A stretch of 64,000 nt of DNA from Aphis gossypii (GCF_020184175.1 NC_065532.1:44722287-44786286); one strand, 5' to 3'; shown: positions 25,901-39,639, counted from the first letter of the stretch. Translations and numbers: made by a program. The notes: a model not told the origin generated them from the letters alone.

Positions 25901-28454
25901 AATAATAATACATTACAATATCATTATATATATAAAGTACCATGTTAAACACAAATTAAGCAATTATTATTTATGTATAGTTAATATTAGTTTATAGGTA
26001 TACGATAACATTTATTGTTTTTAACAGAAATGATTCTGTTAAAACCTATTGATGTTATAGACTAATTCATAATATTTTTTCCACGTTTTTCTCTGTTAAC
26101 TGTTGTACGAGTATGTGGTTATTATGAACGTATATTTAATACTGATGGGCAATGACGGCATAATATTACACGCGATTTTTCTGGCACTAAGTGACCTTGA
26201 CACAATGATGTATCTTCGTTTTAGAAAGTAGTATACGATATGTCCACGAGACAAGGCCAAATATCGAAACGCACAGACACTTGATAATTCTGTAAATGCC
26301 TGAGAAATGCTATTGGAATAATTTATCAAAACTATATTCCAATCAGTTGTCTCCACTTTCGGTTGATTAAAATATTTGATAAATGTGCAATCAAAATAAG
26401 TATGTAAGCGTAAGAATATCTAAAAGTTTTCAACTATAGATTTTCGAATTTGCATCAAAAATATTTATCAATACCTTAATGAAAAAATGCTCAATATATG
26501 GTAGGTTAGTTTTATTAATAAACTAGCAAATATAGAAACCACGTTGACAATAATTCAAAGAGAAATCAGCGTTTAGCCGTCAATTATAATGGATACATCC
26601 GGTTTAACCGGGCTTTTTAATTAATATCGAAAGTCACGGAGGTGAATATAAGGGAAAAATCAAAAATCAAATATCCATTAAAGGTAATATTTTTATAAAA
26701 TAGCCGTAACGTGGCTAAAAGTATACATAATTGTTATTTGGCAACAATAAAAGAATTCATGCATTTATAAGTTTCTAATTATTGAAGCACACAAATAATT
26801 AATATTTAAACTAATATGCCTAATTTGATAATTTGTCATGTACCTAATTTTGATTGTCTAAATTCTACAATTATCAGAATAAACTTTTAAAAAATAGATG
26901 TTTGTACAGATTTTGAAGTCGTATGACTAATAATTTTAAGACATAATTCAAGTGTTTTTAATTTATACAGGTATACTCTTAACATCATAGTAAATATAAA
27001 TATCAATAAAGAATACGTGTATATCTTTAAAGAAACTAAAAACGTTTGAAAACAATTCACTTTTGATGCTGATAAGGAAATACTTATTTATAAAAATGTT
27101 GTTATCAAACCTCTAAAATATGATCAATAATAAAAGGAATAACTATTTTTCAATTTTTAGTATTTTCATTATTAGAACACCTGTTGCATCTTCGCTGGAG
27201 CAAGATAAATGCGAGCGCAGGTGGAGTAATAAAAACCAACAAGTGGCTAAAATATTTTATAAACGATATATTATGTAAAACTACTGATGACAATATTAGT
27301 ATAAATTAGTAACTAATAAAATGTGTTCCAAAAACAATGTCAAAAGTACATTATCTTAATTATTAAGTGTTGTATATTTGTACAGTGATTAACGGAGATG
27401 TTTGCTTTACAAGTCTGTGAACTATTCATGGATTTGCATAACCTAATTGTTCGATGACATTAAACTGTGACTTTGGCACTAACGCATTAGTCACGCGTAT
27501 ACTGTACGAGTCTTCGAGAATGCTAATAGACGGTTTTTATGAAGTGATTCGATCACAAATAGACAAGAAAAACTTGACAAAAACTCATAATATAATACCT
27601 ATGGCTCGTCCCCCAAGGTCGTACGGTTTCAAATATACTTGGGTTTCAAAGTGTTAAACGTCATCTTGGATTTTACATTTATAATATTATACATAATACA
27701 TTGATGCTGTGCCTATATTGTATTCTAATTTCAAAGGAAAAAATATTAAATCAACTAGTACCTTTTTATACAGTTTGATCCAAGTCATATCGCCTTTGTT
27801 GTCAGTGTACTGCAGGCCGAAAAACCATACCTCCCTCAATCCAATGGTTTTTACTACCTGGTCGAATAGCTGTTTGCCGGTGGTAGTTTGCTGGATAGCA
27901 AATTCCAGCTCGGCGTCCATTGTGGTCACTCTCACGTTCATCTGAAACAGGCAATAGTTGAAAAAATTATTTGAAAACGTAATACAATCCGACCCAGCAA
28001 GATATATCCTCCCTGCCGTTCACACAGATTCCACTGTAACAATCGACAAGACAATTTATGTTCTTGCTATAATACATGTATTATATACATTATAATATTG
28101 TGTTTTGTTGTGTGATCTAAATTGGCGGGAAATAAGTAGATCAAAAAAGTGGTTTGCCCAAGCGCACGCTCGGACATTTAAAATTTAGTCGTTGTTTAAA
28201 TATGAATACTAAAATCTGTTCGAATTTCCAACGCAAGATTTCATTAACCAGCAATAAACTAAAGAGCTATGATATGAACGAAAAAACCATTGAAAGTAGG
28301 TATAGTACACATCATCTGTAACGTTTACGAGTTTTAGAAAAAATATCATCATCGGCATTCTGACACACGAATCGTTCATGTTACGTCAACTATAATACAC
28401 CGCGGTATATTAATTGTTCCACGTCTCAAGGACTTACAGTTTTTCCGGACACCA
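16909..28454 (-). CDS. Moe: Moesin (ezrin/radixin/moesin family), proximal-start isoform
   Basis: Moesin links cortical actin to membrane proteins and is controlled by phosphorylation of a C-terminal Thr. Coding exons: 28454-28437 (MVSGKT), 27941-27762, 20787-20665, 18949-18798, 18735-18505, 18446-18186, 18099-17973, 17907-17677, 17370-17140 and 17073-16909. All phases close, giving 572 aa (Drosophila Moesin is about 578). The FERM domain begins at VRVTTMDAELEFAIQ and includes the F1-F2 boundary (FRAKFYPEDVAEELIQD) and WWHEHRGMMREDAMMEYL. A charged coiled-coil follows, with an Ala-rich segment and TPKHHHVTENENEDND. The C-ERMAD ends RDKYKTLREIRKGNTKRR then VDQFENM. The Thr in KYKTLR, 20th from the end, is the conserved regulatory phosphosite and actin-binding region. 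Introns total over 9 kb. A second first exon lies at 35885-35945. Confidence 0.96.
23603..23704 (-). other. Candidate alternatively spliced moesin exon, 34 codons
   Basis: On the minus strand a block of exactly 34 sense codons is bounded by TGCGCAG (acceptor) and CAG|GTATCA (donor). It begins PENICKKLWNLWNRK, ends YFDPRHKYWLQ and has no stop. Entry and exit are both phase 0, matching the flanking exons that end KLYKK and begin VMSQDV, so it could be included without changing frame. It would insert into the ubiquitin-like F1 lobe of the FERM domain. No homologous insert is known to me in fly or vertebrate ERM proteins. It may be chance, a rare isoform or a lineage-specific exon. Confidence 0.4.
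24029..24453. mobile_element. Foldback element with long inverted repeats, about 425 bp
   Basis: The left arm starts GACGCCACACCCGCATGTG and the inverted right arm GACGCCATTAACCCGCAAT. Similarity runs through most of the element: CAGCAGAATCCA occurs in both arms, and the core arms 24191-24222 and 24261-24294 are nearly perfect complements around TTGATATCATCA. The target duplication is unclear. No coding sequence is present. Confidence 0.7.
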
Positions 28455-29130
28455 TCTTGTTGCGGTAGTTCTGAAAACACGACGCGTCGGTATATCGGCA
28501 GCAAACAACACTCGCAAACGTCTAGCGGGTTGCACAATCGCGTAAGAACAGTGTAATAATTTTGGGATGCACGCGCACGAACTGAGACACTCGACTACCG
28601 CGCACACGTTTGGCCGGCCGAGGGGATGAAAAACGGTCGAAAAAAAAACGATTATTAATGTCCGCTGCACATTTGTAACGCGGTGGCGTTGAGAGCAGAT
28701 GGACGCGACGCCAACGGTTGTGCAGGTGCTATAATACAATACTGGCTAGTGACTACTAGTGAGTAATGACTGAAGAGCGTCTGAGGCCTGAGCGGCGTCG
28801 AAAGGACGGGGAGACGGACCAGAGTATAGTTACCCGCCACTACAACGGGCTTGGTTTTGAAAAGTAAAAAAAAAAAAAAAAACGGCGGATAATTGGGCGT
28901 GGCCAAGTGATGATGACGGTGAAAGTGGTGGGGGGAAACGGACGACCAGAAACTGGTTATAGGAAGCGACAACGCCGCCACCGGCTGGCACTGTACCGCC
29001 ACCTGGTTTCGGGCCAAGGTGCACTCTCGTCTCTCGTAGTGTTGCGCCAACGGCTGAACGACGGCGGCGGCGGCGGCGGCGGTTCGTCCGTTGATAGCAG
29101 CTATGCCGAGACCACTTTACGAAACCCTCA
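28455..29130 (-). promoter_or_regulatory. Proximal moesin promoter and 5' UTR, GC-rich
   Basis: This is one of the few CpG-rich islands in the window, directly upstream of the MVSGKT start. It includes a (CGG)7 run at 29062-29082 and an A-run at 28865-28882. The open frames of 64-131 codons here are a by-product of GC content. The position and composition suggest a TATA-less promoter with a leader. Confidence 0.6.
29062..29082. repeat. (CGG)7 microsatellite
   Basis: There are seven perfect CGG units in the GC-rich proximal moesin promoter region. Such a run is unusual in this AT-rich sequence. Confidence 0.9.
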
Positions 29131-32100
29131 ATGACAGTTTAAACAATATTTATACACGTTTTTTCCTTCCTTCGTGTTAACGATCGAGATACTTGGAATT
29201 TTTTACCATTCATAATCATAAGTTTACGTCATAGATAAGGCGGAACGTGACGATCCACTTACTCGTTGGGATAATCCCCCCTCCACCATCCAACAATCCA
29301 TCACTAACTAATAAAACTCATTCTATACTCTATAGGGTTGTACAACTTAATGTTTCATATTATAATCAATGAAATTACAAAAACGAACAAATCACTCAAG
29401 AGATGATTAAACAGCTATAGTCATGATCGTGGATAATATGTAACCATATACTAAATATAATATAGATATAGTCCAGAGATCATAAGTACCAGTACTAGTA
29501 TTATAAACCAATGATATAATGAATGAGATTCAATAAGATATAGAAATTAAAATTAAACCAAAAATAATTTAATACTTACAAGGATCGTTAAAGATAGAAT
29601 ACTCATGTCAATAATAATTTAAACGTTTACTTATACCTACATATTTTTTATTAATCTAAATAAGTGCAGCTAAAATATTTTTTCATTCTTTAGAATCTAA
29701 AAAGCTTAGATACTTAAAAAAATATAATGGGAACTTTTAATGACTGTAAAATAATGTAACTTAATATGTTTGTTAAATTTTAAGTGTCAAACGTGTTTTT
29801 TTTTTGGTAACTTAAAAAAACCAAATTGTGTAAGATTTGTTTTAATATATATAACATAACCTATAGTTTTAGCAGTATACCTTGAAAATAGCATGGTACG
29901 ATTAAATACTCGGCATTATTTTCAAATTTAAAACTTTTAAAATTATCCAACAAGCTACAATTTTGAAAAAGCCTCAGCGCATTTAATTCTACAATACAAT
30001 TTTCAAAGGTTATTGGTATTTTGATCATATTATGCATCAACGTGTCACAATTTTCCAAACATTGAATGATGATAAAAAATGCATATCGATTACGGCTAAT
30101 AAATACAATTTAAAAAACATAAATATGTAATATAAACCTCAAATAGTAAAATTTATAAAATAAAATATTGTGTTACAAATTATTTAGATCACGAATCAAA
30201 TTTGTACGTTGTACCATATTTAGTTATTTTTACATTGATGATGATATAACAATATGCATAATATACAAATTCTAACTATTTAAACCTTGCAGATTTTTAT
30301 TTATCATTAATTTTTATTGTTCAATAAATTAAAATATAATTATTTATTTAATAAAAAATTGTATGTGTAATTTTTATGGTCAGTACCCCAAGTTTAAAAC
30401 TTGTTTAAACACAATAAATATAATGTGTTGTCTTTTATGAAATTTAAAAACAAAAATAAATATTAGTCACTAAAGAAACATCACCAGTCTCTTCATAGTC
30501 ATTTAAAAGAGGCTCATATTATGTGCGTATTATGCAATGAGCTGTAATCAGGTTTTAAACTTAGTTGGATTTATCTATGAATATGTTAGAATATATTTTC
30601 TAAAAAACTGTGTAAAGACTATAAAATACGTAATAAATAGGCAAATAATTAACAATGAAATGAAAAATGTAAAATAAAAATCAAGGCTGCTATACAAACT
30701 ATAACATTTAAAAAAAAACATTGTTTTAAAGAAATAAAAACGTTAACAGGAACGATAAGCTCTACTGTTCATAGAATCAGTAAAATAGTTTGTAAACCTT
30801 TTAATAATAATATAAAAGCAATAAAAATAGTTTTAATATTATAGCCTAACGAAATCAAATGTATACTTATTCGTTAATTCACCTATTTATATTGGTATAT
30901 GTTAAACTCCTAGCCTTACATAGTTACATGTATCCACAAATTATTTCAGATTTTTAAATGTCATTTAATAAGCTATATTAACTACGTCACACACAAGGAA
31001 CATAAACAGTTGTAAAATTGTGCAATTGTTCATATTATAATTACATCAATAATATTAATACATCACTATAAGCAGTTTTTTTATCGATATTTAAAAACAA
31101 TATCTCTCAAGATGGTAATTTAATGTATAAATTAATTTTAATAAATCCTATTAAATATTAACCCTCATAAAAAAATAAATAAAATAATAATCTCAGATCT
31201 AAGACCCGCGTATTAAAAATTTACAACTTAAAAACGCATTATTTATCTAAATGATTTAAATTACTGTTAGTATATGCATATTACAAGTAGATAATTTATT
31301 TTTTCTATTTTAATAATAAAGATACACCATTGATATCTAAACAGTAACTATGTAAGATAAACAATATTATGCATTTATGCATATTAAATATTCAGGGGAA
31401 AACAATGGAAGTCACAACTAGATAACTACGAATTTCTGTTTTTTAAACTGCACATAAAATGGTGGTTATCTTAAGGAAATTTGATAGAGCCACGATATAT
31501 CAACGTTCAATAAATGGTAGCTTGTAAAGAAATCAAAATTACTTATTTTGAAATGTTCAATTTTGTTTATTTCTTGAAATTGTTTCATAAAACATTTCTT
31601 AATAATTACGATCGACACCAAAATAAATGATATGTTAACTGAAAAATGATTTAACTCTGTAAATATGAGGAGGGTAATTTGCACAATAAGTTAAAACTCA
31701 ATGTATTCATTTATAGAAAATATTTATTTAAATTGATAGCGTAATATAATTATACATACGAGTATAATATGTATATTCTATTCCCAGTTTTTTCGTTCAT
31801 AACTATAATCTCGTATTATCAAGGGTAGTTTTTAAATTTTTAGTTTAATGAAAAATAGATTCTCCTAAGAATTTGTGTCCTACTAGTCTTACTAGTTTAT
31901 ATCCTACGTCGAGCGGTTGTCAGAAGATCTCAAAAACCATGCAACATAATCAACATTGAGTTTTGAAAGAAAACAAATTTTAACCTAGTGGTATATTTAA
32001 TATCACAATAATATGTTAACAAATAAATGAAAAATTATAAAGTAGGTAAGTGCCATAAAAAAAATCTGGCATTTAAAACACAAGATAAATTTTTGATTGT

Positions 32101-32359
32101 ACTCAGGAATATAAAATAATATTATTCTTACTCTGTACGGAACAAAAGGGAAACACTGTATACATAAAATTACATCAACTCTAAATAAATGAAGATAAAA
32201 TACATCAATAGATCATTTTATCATTTTACTTATTAAATTGGTAGTTTTAAAAAAGAAAAAAAATCTAGATATTTAAACAATATAATATATTATATTAAAT
32301 CATTGTTTATTAATCAGAACAATTTCTAACGGATAAGTTTAAAAGCTCGATGAAAAACC

Positions 32360-32486
32360 CAGCGTTTCTTAATCTAATGATCGTCAACCCAAAACAAGGA
32401 AGTATATATGAAATACAGTTAGGAGTCGCTTAAAAATTGAAAATTCATTTGGGAGGACGTCACGGTAAAAAAGTTGAGAAACACTG
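32360..32486. mobile_element. Short hAT-type MITE, 127 bp
   Basis: The left end CAGCGTTTCTTAA and right end TTGAGAAACACTG are inverted repeats of the CAGTGTTTCTCAA hAT type. The flanking 8-mers GAAAAACC and GAATAGCA agree at only 5 positions, so the target duplication has decayed or is not real. Confidence 0.6.
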
Positions 32487-34160
32487 GAATAGCAAAAGAT
32501 TCTGTTATACAACTTCTACAAGACTCAGAGTACAACACCAATTCAAAAGTTTTCATCTGAAACTAAAGCCATCCCGGTACTACCTAAATGATTTTCTTTT
32601 TATTTATAAGATCCCAAAATCAATGTGAAAACTCTTGCGACGTAAACTAAAGAATAAACTTTTTCTAATATTTCAAACGATTAAAATTACACATAATAAT
32701 ACGTTCTAAATATTATTTTAAACTCGTAATAATGTTATGTAATGGTACAGTTTAAAATTTAAATAAAAAAAATTAAAAAAAAAAAATTGTAAGTAATTAA
32801 CAATTGCGTACAAAAGTTAATTTTTTTTTAAAAATAATTATAAAAGAAAAGTAGTGCTTGATTATCTTAATTTAAACTTTAAAATCTAAGGAATAAAAAA
32901 TGTTTTAATAGTGAGATTGATTTTACAATGTACATCTAATTAACATCGATTATATTATGACCATGTAAAGATTACCTCATCATAGTTGAGCATCTATTAT
33001 TCAAATTGTATATTGGAAGATAACTTAAAAACAATTTTTACACATTATTTCTATACATTTGTACTCGTACTTCGGCTAAGCAATAATACACAACATAAAC
33101 GAGATAGGAATTTACAGATAAAAATTTATGAAATAAACATTATAAAAACATTTTCAATCTAGCACAACTAAACTCAATAGTATTTTAACATTCTTTATGA
33201 ATTGTTATTGTTTTAAAATCATATAAAATATTGTAAAAGAATAATTTTTCACTGATATTTAATTAAATGAAAATGGCTTAGTCAGAAATAAATCCAAGAA
33301 TATCAATTACAAATACATAATATAAATTTTTATTATCTTAAATACCATAATAAGTAAAATTTTTTAAATTTTTGAATCAAAAAGACTCGGAAAAAACAAC
33401 CAGTATATTTTTTAAAAAATTTCTTAGCAATGAGCTTTTTATGTTTTACAATATAGTTTATAAAATTAAATTTTATTTCAACTAATAAATTCAACAATTT
33501 CTAAATTTAGTTAGATTCTAAAAAAAATTTAAAATTCGTGCAATTTACATTTATGTATTTTTATTTTTTATAACTACCAATTTAATAAGTAAAATATTAA
33601 AATGATCTATTGTTGTATTATGTTATTTATATAAATTTAATTAAAATGAATATATGATACATAACATTTCAGAAGTTATAAACAGTAAACTACCAATCCA
33701 GCCCATTTTATTGGAATTGGGTTCATATAATAAAACCGACTACTTAGTGATAAACTGATAATTAATAAGTAATAATATTAATAACACTTCATTCGAATTT
33801 GTTCATTTCGTAACCTTCGAATAACCGGAAAAATGACCTAATAATAATTTTGATTTCACTTTCAATTACATTTTTTTCTTAGTAATTTCGCGAAATCTTC
33901 AAATTATATATTTTAAGAGTACGTTGAATTTGTACTATTTTTATTTTCCATATTTATCACAAATCTTTATAAATATATTGCTCATTGTTATACCGACAAA
34001 AATGTTTATAGTTTTAATTTTAAAATACACGTTTGAATACTAGTTGAGCCATTATACACTATTACTACAATAATATTCGATTACATATTACTGGTTTAAA
34101 TTTACACAATTCGTAAATGTATTAATAAAAATCAGTAGGGTACATACTACGAAGTCTTAC

Positions 34161-34286
34161 CATAACATGAGATGGGATGTGGACGTTGTGATAGGTAGGT
34201 GTGACAAGGGGAATCGCAGGATGCAAGAGGATAGGAGCCGATTGTTGTACACGAGTAAGTTAAAATATAGAATAACATTGTGGTTA
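34161..34286 (-). other. Possible untranslated exon
   Basis: On the minus strand a GGTTTTTACAG acceptor precedes 126 bp of unusually GC-balanced, pyrimidine-rich sequence that ends at ATG|GTAAGACT, a strong donor. It stands out in about 6 kb of AT-rich DNA and lies between the two moesin first exons. It has stops in frame, so if real it is 5' UTR or non-coding RNA. Confidence 0.3.
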
Positions 34287-35884
34287 CTGTAAAAACCATT
34301 GTTTAAAATGTAAATTGAGTAGGCCTTTACAAATCTTTTGTATTATAATAACACCTAATATATTAGAATACTATGTGGGTTGTATTATTATTACATTATG
34401 AATAATAAACCCAGGGTTTATTTGTAAAAAAAAAAAAAAACAATAATATCAACAAGGTATGTATGTAAATATTTAACGAAAGTAGTTAATAATAATCACT
34501 TGTTTCGAAAAATTCATTTGCAGATAATTTAATTTATAGATACAATTATTATCAGTTTACTTCCTGTAGTTACTGAAATAGCAAATTCATGAATAATATT
34601 CCAGAAGTATGACACTAAACTGTGTATCAATAGGTAATTGTATTATTATATGATGGATTTAATATAAATGATATATTTAAATAAATACTATTTTATGACC
34701 TCTTAATACATAATGTACCAACTTAAGAGCAACAAATAAAATAATAAAATACTTAGTTTATACAATGAAAATATATTTTACTACAACATCAAACATTAAC
34801 TAACTCCAATTTATCTAATATTTAAATTTATAATACTTACAATAACAAACAAAATTATTAGTAGTACCTATTGAATATTTATCAACTACTATTGCATAAA
34901 TATATATTTGATATGTATTTTAAATTAAAAGATTGATACTAATTGTAGGACTGAATGTTCAAGCATTGTATATAAAATACAGTTCTTAAAACTAAAAAAA
35001 AAAAAATAATTAATTATATGTAAATGCAGTTTTTTTCATAGAAGTCACTTTGTTGCAATCTAAAATGTAAAATACATACCACTAAAAAACTGCTTATATT
35101 TTATACATACAAAATAAGATACTATTCATTTGTGAAGTAGCAAAAGATGAGCAATAGTAAAATTTAGATATGCATTACATAATATTTTTTTTTAACAAGA
35201 TGTCCATAAAAAAAATAAAAACTTTAATTATTAAATAATAATAATCAACAGTTTATATAAGTTGAAAATTAAATTGATGTACCTATTTTTAATACAACTT
35301 ATTTTTTAAGAATTTTTTTAACAATATGCATTTAATAGTATGGGAAGAAATAATAGTCTCAGCACAGACATAATAATTTATTAAAGTTTATAATTAAATG
35401 ACTATGGTTTTTCAACTGTAAGAATGGTTAAATAACAAAAATATAAATGACAAAATTATAGTTCACCAGATGGTTACACATTAGATGTTGCCAACACAGA
35501 AGAGGTCTTAAAATGTTTTTTTTAGAATATTTTTTATACACTACTTAAAAAATAGCAACACACGTTATATACAAACTTTCACAAATAAATTCTTTTATTA
35601 TTATTATTCATATAATATACAATTAAGCTATAAATTAATTCAGGATCAATTTCTTATTACACTTATATTGATAAAATTTAATTTTAAAAAATAACTATTA
35701 CAATAAATTATATCATGTGTATAACATTAGTTTTAAATTGATGATTGAATTATTTATCTTTTATAATATGACACATTAAGTGTATTAATAATTAATTAAG
35801 GTAATTTAAATGCATTTTTTAAACTTCTATATCATATATTAATGGTAACTAATTGTAATTATTAAAAAAAAAATTATGACTTAC

Positions 35885-35945
35885 AGATTTTGGCATCTTG
35901 AATTGTTATTGAAAATGTGTATGTATAAGTGTTCAACATAAAAAC
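35885..35945 (-). CDS. Moe: Alternative moesin first coding exon (MPKS)
   Basis: A CTATTTCAG acceptor is followed by 49 nt of leader, then ATG CCA AAA TCT and a perfect GTAAGT donor. The coding part is 35896-35885. Joined in phase 0 to 27941 it gives MPKSMNVRVTTMDAE. MPK followed closely by VRVTTMDAELEFAI is the classic ERM N-terminus (fly and vertebrate start MSPK or MPK). This is therefore likely the canonical start, and the MVSGKT exon at 28454 an alternative one. The isoform would be 570 aa. Confidence 0.8.
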
Positions 35946-36812
35946 CTGAAATAGTTAAAATATTTTAGATTAAGTGTAAGTTTATTAATTAGTAATAAAA
36001 TCAGCACTAGTGTAATATAATATTTCAGAAGTTAAACATATACCTATTGAAATAAACTAACAAAAATATACTTCCGGAAATTAGTGTTTCATAATATACT
36101 CAAACAATTTACAGTATTACCTGGTCTTAAATTTCAAACAATATGGATTACATAAACCAATTTACTAATGGTTTAAAAATCGATAAAAATAGTTTTAACT
36201 TGATACAATGTACCAAAAAAGTGGGTATTTAATATTACTAAATTTTAAAAACGTATAAATTAATAAAACATTTCGATTATTTGTTTTTATAAATAGATAG
36301 GCTGTATAACAGACGATATAGTCTTAGCTACTAAGCTTGAATATTCTAATATTGATTTATTATCAAAGGTAAATTCCATAGTACATTCAAAAATGCAACA
36401 TGTACCTATCGACAGTTACATAATCAAGTCACTTGCTTGTAATCTATATAATATTATTATGTGCCCATGTCCTACCTATATTATAATTTATAATATTATT
36501 ATGATATTAAATTGTTATTATTATATTGTACCCACTTATATCTGATAATACCTATAGCGTTCTTAGATTATAACCTCTAATATTAATCACTTATCGTCGT
36601 CGAGTAAACCAGAGATTTGGCGTATCGGCGGCGATCGGAATGATTGGATTGAAGGCAAAGGGCGGTTTTTGCAGAATTGCCGGGTTATGCACATTTTCTG
36701 AATTATAAGTGTCGCCCATCGTCGTTTCTGGGCGGGATAGTAAGGAGAATCCGGAAGCGGATAACATGCTCAACAAAAATAACACGAGTGATACACAAAA
36801 ATCTTGACTCAC

Positions 36813-37130
36813 CCCGGTAGAAGTTGTTGTCTGTTGGCGGTCCTTAAGCAATTTAAACGCCTCAGTCGACTTCACCGCCGGTAACACGCACAATGCGGAG
36901 CACGACGATGTGTGTGTTTCGAGTCTCGAAACAGAATGATCCGTTTGAGTTTTATTTTTAATTATTTTTCACTTTTATTTTTACGTTGAAATATTTTCAA
37001 AAATACATCACGCACGAAAATGGAAAAACGTAATCACGTCACGTTGACTGATGGTGTTGCGCGAATCAGCAAATGAACCCGGTTCGGATAATCACTACAG
37101 CTGGTGGCTGCACTGCCGCACAACCTGTAT
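36813..37130 (-). promoter_or_regulatory. Distal moesin promoter and untranslated first exon (inferred)
   Basis: This GC-rich block ends on the minus strand in a strong donor (CTACCGGG|GTGAGTC at 36813). The next acceptor downstream on that strand with exon character is the one at 35946, before the MPKS exon. Upstream sequence near 37080-37140 has CCACCAGCTG- and GCACTGATAC-type motifs typical of a TATA-less promoter. A 100-codon frame through the donor (36893-36591) starts at TTG and crosses the splice site, so I do not call it a gene. The exact transcription start is unknown. Confidence 0.55.
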
Positions 37131-39639
37131 CAGTGCAGCCGTGGCAAGTGGGTTAAAATGAACCATACGGAACACAAAATCGTTTTCTTAGTTCTTATAT
37201 AAAAAAAAATGGTACTATATAATATTATGAAAATACAATTGGATCATCTGAGTCAGGCGTCCTAGGATTTTTAAATTTTTCAGTATGACATATTATGTTG
37301 CATACTCATTTCGCCGCACTCAACGATTATATTATTATATATCATGTTTAATATAAAATAGTAATAAAAAAAACCTCAAATCATAAACCGACTTCGTTAA
37401 CGGGTCTAGAAAATATATTATATAAATTATAATGCATTAATGCATAATATTTCATTCACCTTTGATGTAATATTGTAATGGGTGGAGAGTAGTTTAGCAG
37501 ACAATAACGGATATATGTTTTACGCCAATGAATTATTTTGATCATTAAGTACCTACAAGTAACAAGTGGATTGGGAGCTTTTTCAGCAGTCATCTATAAT
37601 AGAAAACTACATGTGAGGAATTTGAACTTAGGATTGAGGACAGTTGACAGTACTTGACAAACGTAGTACACTTATGCGACTTCTCAAAAATGTCTGAGCG
37701 GATTCTCCCATACCCCCACCAACAAACCATCTATCAGAATGGCGGTCACCGAACACTTAAAAATGTCCAATGAGTTTTGGACTCCAATGTACAGGTCGGG
37801 TATCGAAAAAAAATAAAACCACTGTATAGCTAATGTTATTATTTATTATGACCCTATATTATAAAGAGTAACTATACTAAATAAGGTACCTATTAAATTA
37901 TAATAATTACGATTAATAATTAGCATTTGCAGATAATGTAATGCAGTACTCCAAACTAAAAAACTGAGAAAGTCACACTAGCTGATTGCTGTTTAGTAGG
38001 TTTCAAGTCTTTAGTATATGTATGTGATTATCACGAAGGGCAGGGTTATGTGAACTTATCCCGCATAAAATATTATTGAATTATGATGCTTTGAGCAGAG
38101 TGATGAGTGTTTTACAACCATATAAAATTATAAATTGCACAAAACTGCTCCAATTTTCAACTTCGAGGAAATTTTCTCATAATTTACAACATAAATCATA
38201 AGAATAAAAATAATTTTTTTGAAACATCAATTTGAATTTTACATAAATTCAGTGTTTAACAAAATCAATTTTCTTTTTTTGTTGTAGGTATATGTACCTA
38301 ATTCAAAAATGAATAAAATCGAATGAGTGAATGCACGGGAAAGTCTTCACTATTAATTAAAGCATTTACTAGACAACTAGACTTATACATTTAAAAATAT
38401 TTCCGCTCTTTTTACGTAAGTAATATAATTATACATATACAATTTTTGATTTATATATAATAAAAACCAAAAAGTTTGTTTGTAATATCAGTAGAAAATT
38501 TTTAAAATTTTTATGAAGGTTCCTAACAACTTTTTCTCATAGCATTAAAAATAAAAGTCATATATTTTTTAGTAAGGATTTGAATTTTAAATTATAAATG
38601 TTGACAAAAATCATCAAAATCGAGAATTATTTTGTAGACATGTTATACGTGGACAGATCCTCTTCGTTTGGAATCATATATTTATTTATAATTTAATATT
38701 TTAATTCAAACATATATTATAAATTACCATGAACTACATAATGACGAACCACAAGGCAAATTGTAATAGGTACACTTATTAGTCGACATCTATACATCTG
38801 TACTTTATATCAGAGCGACTTACCGGTACTTTGTTGAACAAATTAACTGTTTTAAAAAGTGATGACAGACAAAAAAATAAAAGTATATCATTGTAAAATC
38901 ATAACATTCATCGCACTGCTCAGAATCTAAAATGATGCGATTAATTAATTCTTGGAATTTTGGTGTTGTATAATAAAAAATAATAATTTATTATATTATG
39001 CACTTTGCAGTTTGAACTTAAAAAAAAAAACAAAGAAGTTATTTATTTATTATTTCTGGCATAAAGGTACCATAACTACTCGTACCATTTCTATATACAC
39101 CCAATAGATATTATAGGACAAGTAAGCTACCTATACAGTATACATACGCAGAACTGCTGTTTAGATTGTATGAATTCAGATCTTACCAGTAAAAATATAA
39201 ACAAACACTCTTTTTTCAAGATAAAGCAGACACGTTACTTTAGTTTTTAAGTGATGGTTACTATCTATAATCTATATAGTATATACTTAATCTATTGAAA
39301 TATTGAAGCGAAAGTTCAAGCAATATATCATAGATTGATTAATAAATAAAAAAAGATTTGTATGTTTACTTTAAAAATGTTCATTTTTAGGGAGGGGGAT
39401 CCTTCGCAATAATTTGTGAAAATTAAAATATTTAGATCTCCCTTCCATTTTCTACTATAAATTTATAAAGCTTTAGTATATAATTTTTAATTATGTAGTA
39501 GGTATTTAAAATTGTATACTATAAAAATCTTGGTAGATAGTTCATTATAGTAGCCAATTATCTATATAGACTATAGTATATAAATAATTATTTTGAATCA
39601 TATTATTCTTTTAAATAATTTTTACCTGCTCGCTGTATA

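Larger units (their letters stand above)
20788..27761 (-). other. Large moesin intron
   Basis: This 7 kb intron separates the two halves of the F1 lobe. It contains a candidate cassette exon (23603-23704), a foldback element (24029-24453) and fragments of related GACGCCAC-type repeats near 21690 and 24735. Open frames at 23355-23540, 26096-26356 (minus) and 27454-27657 (plus) show no recognisable protein character. Confidence 0.75.
29131..35884 (-). other. Non-coding DNA between the two moesin start exons
   Basis: If the distal promoter is used, this is intron; otherwise it is upstream DNA. It is AT-rich with no supported gene. It holds a short hAT MITE (32360-32486), a possible untranslated exon (34161-34286) and A-runs, for example near 34425-34440. 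Frames such as 29861-30058 and 31466-31684 show no protein character. Confidence 0.65.

Noticed and set aside
26096..26356. 86-codon minus frame in the moesin intron
   Set aside because: No recognisable domain and no convincing splice sites. It could be decayed sequence but cannot be supported.
28655..29050. 131- and 101-codon frames upstream of moesin
   Set aside because: They are GC-island artefacts with poor codon character and overlapping frames on both strands.
36591..36893. 100-codon minus-strand frame with a hydrophobic segment
   Set aside because: It starts at TTG and crosses a strong splice donor (GGG|GTGAGTC). The GC-rich part is better explained as an untranslated first exon.
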